64,000 bases of DNA from contig OX359247.1 in NCBI GenBank assembly GCA_947179485.1, forward strand, positions 56,331,131 to 56,395,130, written 5' to 3'. The translations under genes and the position numbers were made by a program. Under the pieces are notes generated by a model. That model ran no database searches, was not told the DNA's origin, and was given only the letters and a program-made list of their open reading frames with translations. This document shows positions 56,933 to 64,000 of the stretch, one piece after another; within the stretch, counting starts at the first letter, position 1; every line of letters begins with the position of its first letter. The stretch is from Allacma fusca (taxonomy: Eukaryota > Arthropoda > Collembola > Symphypleona > Sminthuridae).

Positions 56933-58781
56933 TAGGGTGCCCAGATAATTCTATTCTCAAATCAGGACTCCTAAGTTAGATTATATTCCAGTTTAGATTA
57001 TTACGAAATAAAAATCGTCGTTATATGACAATTTGAGGGTTAGCAGTTACCGCCGCCAAAGTAGAATGAATTTCGAGATTTTTTGGAAATTTCAGAATCT
57101 TTTTCGAAAAATCTATCGGGGTGAATTCAACTACATAGGCAATCATAAAAAAATTCATTGAAATCGATTCTGTAGTTTTGGAGATAATTGTAATTAGACC
57201 TGAATTTCAAAATTTCAAGAATTGTTTTCTCAAAACCTATTCGTTCAAATATAATAAAATTTTCAATTAAATACGAACTCAGGCTTAAGGTTGACACAAG
57301 TTACGTACATCAAATATTTCATTGACATTGGTCTAGTCGTTTTTGAGATGTCGTGCGGAAGGACACACGGACGTACGGACAAAGTTATTTTACTGGAGAG
57401 TTGACGCCACCCTTAAAAGGCTCAGAACTGAACTTACTCGTAGGGAAACATTTAATTTCATGATATACATAGTTACGAGTTGTTACCAGGGTTGCACAAT
57501 TGAAAATGCCATGGCATTTTCGTGGCATTTTGGGCATTTTCATTTCATGGCATTTTGGGCATCTTTGGCACTTTGGGCATTTTGGGCATATTCAGCCTAG
57601 GGCAGGCATTTTCGGCATATTCGCACCAAATTTTTAAATAGATGGCTTTTTCCACCTGCTAATTTAGCAAAACAAGTCACAAAACAGTATGTTACAAATA
57701 ATTTTAATATTCAACTTGATTACATGATAAAATTATAGAAAAAAATATTTCCAAGAAGGTAAAAATAATTATTATTATTTATGGAAAAATAATAATAATT
57801 CTATTTTCCTTATTTTATTGTAAAAATTCGCTTGTACACCGTGTCTGGAATTATTTAGATTTCAACAACAAACATACATATGCGGGCAAATATGCAACAC
57901 ATAAAGATAAAACAGTTGTTAAAAGATTTAAAATATCTTTGTGAGTTTCAAAACTCGTCGGCATCTAAATGTATTTATTGTTACATTTTGGACTCCTAGA
58001 ATTATTACACTGGTTTAATAGGGCTGATTAACTGCAATTTTCAAAGTCGACACAAAATTTTCTACAGAGGTTTTGACATATATTATAACAGTCGCATCTT
58101 ATGTATCTAATGAAAGTGTAAAATTGTCTGTACTTTACAGCCACTATCAAAATACGGAATTTATGCTGTCACTGTGCAAATTGTTCTTTCCAAATCCAAA
58201 AGGTTTTAATAATGAACAGCGTTGAATGTTTGCAACTCCGTTGGGGCTTAAATTTTTTAAGGATTATTGAAATAACCACTGGCCATAAGTAACGAGCTAG
58301 ACTAATTAAATTCTTTTTTTAAAATCAAGTACTTCTAACATTTTCTAAAACTGGATGGGTTTGATTATGCTATGAAAAACTCCCTTGTATTCGCTAAAGG
58401 AGCAATAATGGTCATATTGTATAAGTTTCTGTAAAAATGCCCAATATGCCCAAAATGCCTGCCGAAAATGCCCAAAATGCCGGGCATTTTCAGAGTAAGG
58501 CATTTTCAGGGCATTTTCGGCGTTTTGGGCATTTTCAGGGCATTTTCAGGAGGGCAGGCATAAAACCTAGGGCATTTTCATTTGTGCAACCCTGGTTGTT
58601 ACTATAGTAGTATTGGGGCAAATTGATGTTATGATAAGTAACGATAAAAAATTTGAGTCACTTCGCAAGTCGTAATGCAACAATTTGTTATTTTTGTCAC
58701 CAACTGTGAAATCAGGACTACATTCAAGCTCATCAGGTCATCAGGTGACCCTGGGTCAAATCAGGACTTCTGGGCACCCAG
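56933..58781. mobile_element. hAT-like element inside the Tc1 relic, hosting hAT-A copy 3
   Basis: Ends TAGGGTGCCCAGA and, inverted, CTGGGTGCCCAGA. Perfect 8-bp duplication CTCATGGG (56925-56932, 58782-58789), which falls in the VWGCFSSHG codons of the Tc1 transposase. Without the nested copy it is about 733 bp. No coding sequence recognised. Confidence 0.85.
57487..58594 (-). mobile_element. hAT-A MITE, copy 3 (inverted, nested)
   Basis: A 1108-bp copy in the opposite orientation to copies 1 and 2: CAGGGTTGCACAATTGAAAA to TTTGTGCAACCCTG, with a perfect 8-bp duplication GTTGTTAC (57479-57486, 58595-58602). The core matches the reverse complement of copies 1 and 2. Confidence 0.92.
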
Positions 58782-59294
58782 CTCATGGGGTAGGGAATTT
58801 TGTCGAGGTGCCCAGCACAATGACTGCAGAAGTGTACAAAAATATCCTGCCCGCAAATTTGTGTTCGTCGGTGACAAAACTGAAAATTAACGTGTCCACA
58901 ATAGGGACCAACCTCCGAAGATTAAACATGAGCTAATGCAAGCTCTACATGAAGAATGGTCAGCTAATACCATCTACCAAAACCGAAAAGCTCGTGTATT
59001 CCGTTCCGAACTGTATTTATGAGCTTTTTAAAGCTAATGGAAGAGCTACTCGTCACTAAACACAAAAATCCAATGAATCGAACAATCTGTCTTTGTCTCT
59101 CCGTTAGTTTTGTTTTTTGTACCAGCTGACGTAAGGGTTGAAATAATTCTGGTAACTGATGCGAAAATTTACTCCAATAGAGGGCTTTATCATATCGGTT
59201 ACCAATGCTACTCTATTTATGGAGTTTGCATGTCAGAAAAATAGTGATGTCTATAAAATTATCCAATCGAACAATCTTTTGTCACCCCACTGTA

Positions 59295-59504
59295 TGTAAA
59301 TACATGCATTAGGCATCCGGTGCTTGACCATTCTTCCTCTGTAGTCTGGCTACCTTACAGTCCGCCGAGTCCGCCACGGAGATAGGCCTGTCCAAGTGGA
59401 GTGTGTCCATTCTTAGAACGCGATTTCTGATCCTGCGTAACGTCTCCCAGACTCCCCACTGTCGGGATTGTCGAGGCGGGATTAGCTCTGGACAGGGGAG
59501 GGCT
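59295..59504. other. GC-richer junction fragment of unknown origin
   Basis: About 210 bp between the Tc1 3' end and the truncated hAT-B copy, noticeably richer in G and C. A minus-strand frame reads RMDTLHLDRPISVADSADCK before a stop at 59309. This resembles the tail of a retroelement ORF, but I cannot assign it. Confidence 0.35.
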
Positions 59505-60632
59505 AGGATAAAGGCAAGGTTCAATGGGATTTATATGCAAATAAAATATTGTAGGAAGTTTGGGGAATAAATATAGGAACTAGGGATGTGCCAAACGATA
59601 TAACGAGACGATATTATCGTCCATATCGTACATTTTGGAGCAAAAATATCGTACAATATTTCTCGTAATTTTTAAACAATATATCGTATGGTTAAGAACA
59701 TCATTTTTACAGTTTTTTATTCCAGAAATGTCATACTGCAGACCTCTAAGGTTTTTTGTTGAAAATAATTTGCTTGAAATGACGGAAATTTTGTCCCCAA
59801 ACGAAAAGTCGGCAAAATTAAGTGTCACCCCTGTGTTCAATTTCAACTTGCGAGCAAGCCAACATTTAAAATAGTGGTGTTTCCGAATTGCATACAGTAT
59901 CGTTATATCGTTTCCGTGTGTATCGTTATCGTGTATTTTAAAGTCAAATATCGGTAATATCGGTATCGTTCAAAAATGAACGATACGCACATCCCTAATA
60001 GGAACCTAGGAAATTTAGGTTATGGGCTTCATAAATGAACATAATATGAAGGGAGCAGGTATGCTACTGATGCCGACTGCCGAGTAGGGGTATAAAGACA
60101 TGCAACCGATGCACTGATTGTGAGACTGAATAATAAAACGCATGCATATAATTTCGAGGAGGAATGTATAAGTTTGAATTGGGAATTCCCTACCTTTTAC
60201 ACCACAACAAATTCACAATGATTGTGAAAATGCGGAGAAGTAAAGCATGGTATAGCACGATTGTTGAGACATCTGGACGCCAATGATGTAACAAATTGGA
60301 ACAGACCAACGTAGCAATAAATAAATATACAGTATAATTGAGTTGAGTACGCAGTCTCAATCAAGGAATATTATAGGACATTTATTATAGGGATATATGT
60401 AGGCATCTCCCTCTTTTTCCTATATTATAGGAAGGGACTTCGTGTGGATTTAGCCTGTATAGGATTTAAGGAAGTCGTATGGTGTTTCGCTTGGTTAAAC
60501 ATTTCCTTAAAAGGGGGAGATAACTTGACGAGGATTATAATAGATAATAATTATAGCCATATAGGAAGGCGCTTTATGTTATTTTAATTATAGGAAGGAA
60601 ATAGGCTAGGTGAATTAAAAGGCCCATCTTTG
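59505..60632. mobile_element. hAT-B MITE, copy truncated at its left end
   Basis: Matches hAT-B copy 1 (19278-20211) from the segment GGCAAGGTTCAATGGGATTT through to the right terminus GGCCCATCTTTG at 60632. The first 100 bp or so, including the left terminus, are missing and replaced by the GC-rich fragment. Carries a separate hAT insertion at 59581-59997. No matching duplication is possible because the left end is lost. Confidence 0.82.
59581..59997. mobile_element. hAT-like MITE with ATATCGT words, nested in hAT-B
   Basis: A 417-bp element, ends TAGGGATGTGC and GCACATCCCTA, perfect 8-bp duplication ATAGGAAC (59573-59580, 59998-60005). Subterminal ATATCGT/ACGATAT words recall the element at 51941. 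Its terminus is also similar to the GGGATGTGCCA bracket at 48358. Confidence 0.9.
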
Positions 60633-61980
60633 CAAAGTAATAATAAAGTTCCACGTAAGTACAATTCTAAATTACATAATTTGAGAGGACATTTTTGTAT
60701 CTTCACTCTCCTTCCTAAACGCGCTTCTATTGGTTCGCGAGTATGAATTACATACTAAAAAGGCTTCTATCTGATGCATATATTATTTCCGTTGGCGTCG
60801 TTGGCGAAGCAGACGGATTTTTATGCTGGCACAAATAAAGTACGAATAATAAAAAACACTTTATTATTCCTACAATCTAAGTGTAAGTAATTATGCAATT
60901 GGATGAACCAGTAATGGGGAGGGGGCGGTTGTAGGGGGGGGGTCTTAACGTCGTAAGTATAATGTTCACACATAATTGAATATCCATCGTTTCAGAAAAA
61001 TTCCAATGATAATGATGTCACTTCTCGCATTACTTATCATACAGAATGTAATCTCCATGAATCTACCTATTCAAATAAGGGTAATCCTAAACTGAACACT
61101 TGTCATAATCGTAACTTAATCGTTGCGGATGAATTTAAATAGGTCAGGTACTTTAAATACAGAGGTACTCCATATATATATTTGAGATATATTGAAGCAA
61201 TTTTATAATAATATGACACAGGGAACTGCCAACTACTTGCCCTAACAGAATGCTCCGATGAATAATTAGTAAGATGACAATGTTAAATGTCAACTTGAGT
61301 ATGTACTTAAGATGCATTAATATTTATATTACGTGCTGGCGATGTTGCGTCGGGAGCCAAAACAAAGCCAGGATACTTGGTCTCTTGTCGTAACTACTTT
61401 ACTCACATTTGTTCGTTGAGTTCATTAAGTAGTAGCAGTAGCTTATAACTTACTGGAAAGTACAGCCTTCTTAGTTGTAAATAATAATTTGCACGCAATC
61501 CAACATTTGTTCGAGGTAAGTGAGGTACAAGAAGTGTTATTATTACTATTGCATTATACCTATATTATCCTGATTGTTTATTGTTTTAGAGAATTTCAGG
61601 CGGATACTCAAGGGGGATTTCATAATTATTTGTGTTCCCTAATTTATTTTAATTTGATATGTTACTCCGTATTTTGACTATTGAAAAAGTATATTATACT
61701 ATACATTGTCTTTTTAATTTAAATTTCGCGAGAAATTATTCCTTCTTGGATCATTTACTGCATATGGATAGGTACTTACTACTTACAGGTTACTGTGTAC
61801 ATATGACAGGTCAAAAGAACTATGAACACTGACTATAGGCATGCAGTTGCATTTTTTCCGTATCGAAGTCTAATAACTTGCTTCAACTAGGAAATTATGA
61901 GGCTAAAAATCGATGAAGATATGCTGTGCTTTTTGTGTGAAATTAAGTACTTAATTGTGAATTTATTGTATTGCCGACAG
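60633..61980. other. Spacer before the MBT gene
   Basis: About 1.3 kb. No gene or mobile element could be delimited. The segment at 60700-60840 (TTCTATTGGTTCGCGAGTAT, GTTGGCGAAGC) resembles 51530-51660, so an unclassified dispersed repeat is present in both places. Upstream exons of the MBT gene may lie here but I cannot place them. Confidence 0.45.
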
Positions 61981-64000
61981 CTATATATGCAAAGCACATG
62001 AAGAAGACTATGGCTCCACGTAGGAAAAAATCCACAGGGGGACCTTTGACTTGGCAGTGGGAAGATCTCCTAGAAAATGATAATACTGTGTCTGTAGCTA
62101 GCGTCCTTGCGTTTCCACATGTAATTGAGCATATCTGCATTAAATTTGCTTTATCGTGTCATGTTTCCAATGATTCTAATATTTTGTGATTATGTGCTGA
62201 TCGTTTCTAACAATTAGCCACGTGGGTAATTAAAAAACATTATGGATAAATCTGGTAAGACGAATCATGATAACTGATATTCATTCCAGGCTCCACTGTA
62301 CAGTAGTTGGAAGGGGATTTCGGTAGTTGGAACCGTTGGAGAAGTTGACAGTAGTTCGGTTGCAAAGCGTGAGAGTATCAGGAAAGACTGGAGAGAAAAG
62401 AAGCATTTCTGGCATGTCGAAGTTGTGAAGTATGCAGGTATCAGTTTATTGCAGACTGTATTTAGCGTGTTATTTCTAAGTCAGTATGTATCTATATATA
62501 CATAGATAATTATATGTAAGTAATGACTGATGCATCAGGCCTAGCCGAATGAAATGTGTCCTACTGTGTTTACAGTGGTTAATACAAGATTACGTGATAA
62601 TAGGTTGTGGTAATGAACTAATTGGTTCTATGGTTGGTGATGTGCTGATATTTCTGATTCATGATTTATGAATGGTTTCCGGTTTCTTTTGCCTATTTGA
62701 ATAAAGGTTACTTCTGTCAAATTCGATTCCTGGGATACCCGTGCTCTCAAGCAGAGCTGATAGAGGCGAATAAAGTCTGGCTGCATATTAGCAACGTGAA
62801 AGAGATCGGGCATTTCCGATCCACCGACATCTCTAATTCTCCTCCCTTTGGTGAGAAATCCATGATAATTAGTAATTAAAGTAATTTATTTGGTGTCACT
62901 GGCTTCAGTTTTTGAAATTGATGGGTAAGCTTAAACTTTTTAAATTGATCTCCCAATCGCACGGGAATATCTTAAACGCAGCAATGAACGCGGCTGAAGA
63001 AGAAGTCAAGGGCCTACTTTACAAGTCCATCTATAACCACTACTCTGTGTGTAGAATCGATCTGGAGCTGTCCAGAAGTACTGAAAACTACGTGATGAAG
63101 TAAGTTGTTGGAATATGCAAACTTATAAACTTTACGCTACCCAGTGCGTGTTTGGTATTTGTAGTAATTACACATCATTCGTTAGAGAGGTACACAAGTA
63201 TAGTGTGTAGTAATGTTAAGCAGTGTTCGCACCAAGATGTGCGACAAGTTGCTGCAGGGTCATTTGAAACGAAAATTTTTCTCGAGCTGTGGATATATTT
63301 GTTTCATTTTTGTAAATAAAAGAATATTATTTTGGAACTTGGAGCAAGCGGAGTATACCAGCTATTCACCGATCTTGTTGAAAATTGGTGATCAGACACT
63401 ATTTAAACAGTAGATAAAGGATTTCAAAGAATGTTTCGTGGGTTCGAGTTTCGGGGTTCGGAGAGGTCAAAGGGATTTTCACTATTATTATTATTTTACT
63501 GCAGACTCGAGTTCCGTGAGTTCCTACTTACACCCGTTCTCTCGTTGTAACCAGACTCAATTCTGTGAGTAGCTGGTACACTGCACTTAATGTCGGCAAA
63601 AATAATCTGTTATCAGAAGATGCAATCTTAATATTGTTATTATTGTAATGAATTTGTTGGATGTGTGCAATATACTTTTCCAAGGTGGCCTATGAACAGC
63701 CCAGTGGAAACTGTGAATAAGGACTGCTGTCGCCAAATGCGACGTGGAATTGTAAAGAAAGAAATCGGCCGGAGACTTTTTGTCAGATATTGCGACTATA
63801 GAAACGATAATAGCAACAGTAAGTAAACCATACTCTGTGTTGCCATTATAATTTAAAAAATGTAACTGCTTCAAAATTACAAACAATGAATTATTTTATT
63901 GTAGGTGGTTACTGGGTTCATGACACCTCGGATCTTATTAAACCTCAAGGCTGGTGTAGATCTGTGGGAGCAGAGATATCTGATGCTCAGTATTATCATC
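61981..64000 (+). CDS. MBT-repeat chromatin protein (Sfmbt/L3MBTL2 type), partial
   Basis: Exons read 61981-62120, 62290-62437, 62707-62850, 62982-63099, 63685-63818 and 63905 to the edge, all phase-consistent. The first exon begins with an acceptor, so 5' exons or a 5' UTR exon may be upstream; Met candidates lie in KHMKKTMAPRRKK. Repeat 1 runs LTWQWEDLLEND, HAPLYSSWKGISV, HFWHVEVVKYAG, YFCQIRFLGY, VWLHISNVKEIGHF. Repeat 2 follows with VKGLLYKSIYNHYSVC, YVMKWPMNSPVETVNKD, GRRLFVRYCDY and GGYWVHDTSDLIKPQGWCRS, the FW-x-H-x-x-S-x-x-I-x-P-x-GW hallmark. MBT repeats bind mono- and dimethyl-lysine histones in Polycomb-type complexes. The match of repeat 2 to L3MBTL2/Sfmbt is clear, but in repeat 1 the usual FW-x-N...HPIGWC is degraded (VWLHIS...EIGHF). 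Probably a nuclear repressor or a divergent relative. Confidence 0.78.

Larger units (their letters stand above)
56430..59294 (+). pseudogene. Tc1/mariner-like element carcass, broken by nested hATs
   Basis: Transposase remains: helix-turn-helix part (KKDLSELTKEDKRTKRVNIC, TVNRRIHEVKIYGRSARKK), a stop, then MSDESKFCQFGTKGAQKVWR, TVKHGGG and MVWGCFSSHG before 56925. These are DDE-domain motifs of Tc1 transposases (SDES with its Asp, WRQPGE, VWGCF). After the nested insertion, sequence at 58790-59060 continues (VPSTMTAEVYKNIL, ALHEEWSA). The 3' end at 59294 reads TTTTGTCACCCCACTGTA, with an internal direct copy near 59080 (CGAACAATCTGTCTTTGT), as in IR/DR-type elements. The matching left terminus was not found, so it is 5'-truncated. 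Confidence 0.82.

Noticed and set aside
59635..59874. Open frames on both strands within 59581-59997
   Set aside because: They lie wholly inside a 417-bp MITE with perfect duplications and show no transposase motif.

Overview
The window is eukaryotic nuclear DNA. It is AT-rich, its genes are split by short GT-AG introns, and it is full of DNA transposons. The gene set (class III/V-like receptor tyrosine kinases, a beta/gamma-crystallin-like secreted protein, an MBT-repeat chromatin protein) and the transposons point to an arthropod. My recollection of similar kinase motifs favours a springtail (Collembola), but that is inference, not something the sequence proves.

0-23 kb: three tandem paralogous receptor tyrosine kinase genes, all on the minus strand (RTK-1 16-6751, cut by the left edge; RTK-2 9873-15971; RTK-3 17118-22989). 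Exon order and most exon lengths are the same in all three. Each has a signal peptide, several Ig-like/Cys exons, one membrane helix, a juxtamembrane exon and a compact kinase domain. All three read HGD instead of HRD in the catalytic loop and ALE instead of APE. RTK-3 carries a duplicated 100-nt kinase exon, in a block nearly identical to RTK-2 including its intron, and has lost part of one Ig-like unit in frame. The last two exons of a fourth paralog lie alone at 33.5-34.05 kb.

23.7-28.5 kb: one complete-looking 4.8-kb DNA transposon with CCCAGCTAGCACA ends. It encodes a tnp2/CACTA-like transposase with one frameshift and a second, six-exon DUF4806-type gene.

28.5-41.1 kb: a repeat-rich interval with hAT-like elements, a degenerate satellite, an LTR-retrotransposon gag fragment preceded by an unusual array of inverted-repeat units, a GC-rich Ser/Thr-rich open frame, an unidentified open frame, a C2H2 zinc-finger fragment, and a small Cys-rich single-pass membrane protein gene.

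41.2-48.3 kb: a 38-bp minisatellite, then decayed virus-like DNA. Major capsid protein, adenovirus-type protease and packaging-ATPase pieces on the minus strand identify a broken Polinton/Maverick.

48.4-53.9 kb: a TIR-bracketed interval containing a PIF1/Helitron-type helicase fragment split by a MITE, and a hAT with a second hAT inside it.

54.9-56.3 kb: two compact intact genes (beta/gamma-crystallin-like secreted protein; small membrane protein). 56.4-60.6 kb: a three-deep nest (Tc1 carcass, hAT, hAT) followed by a truncated hAT-like element carrying another hAT. 62-64 kb: the start of an MBT-repeat gene of the Sfmbt/L3MBTL2 type, running off the right edge.

Most hAT-like insertions have perfect 8-bp target-site duplications, so their order of insertion can be read directly. 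All coordinates come from reading the bases by eye; no search or alignment was run.
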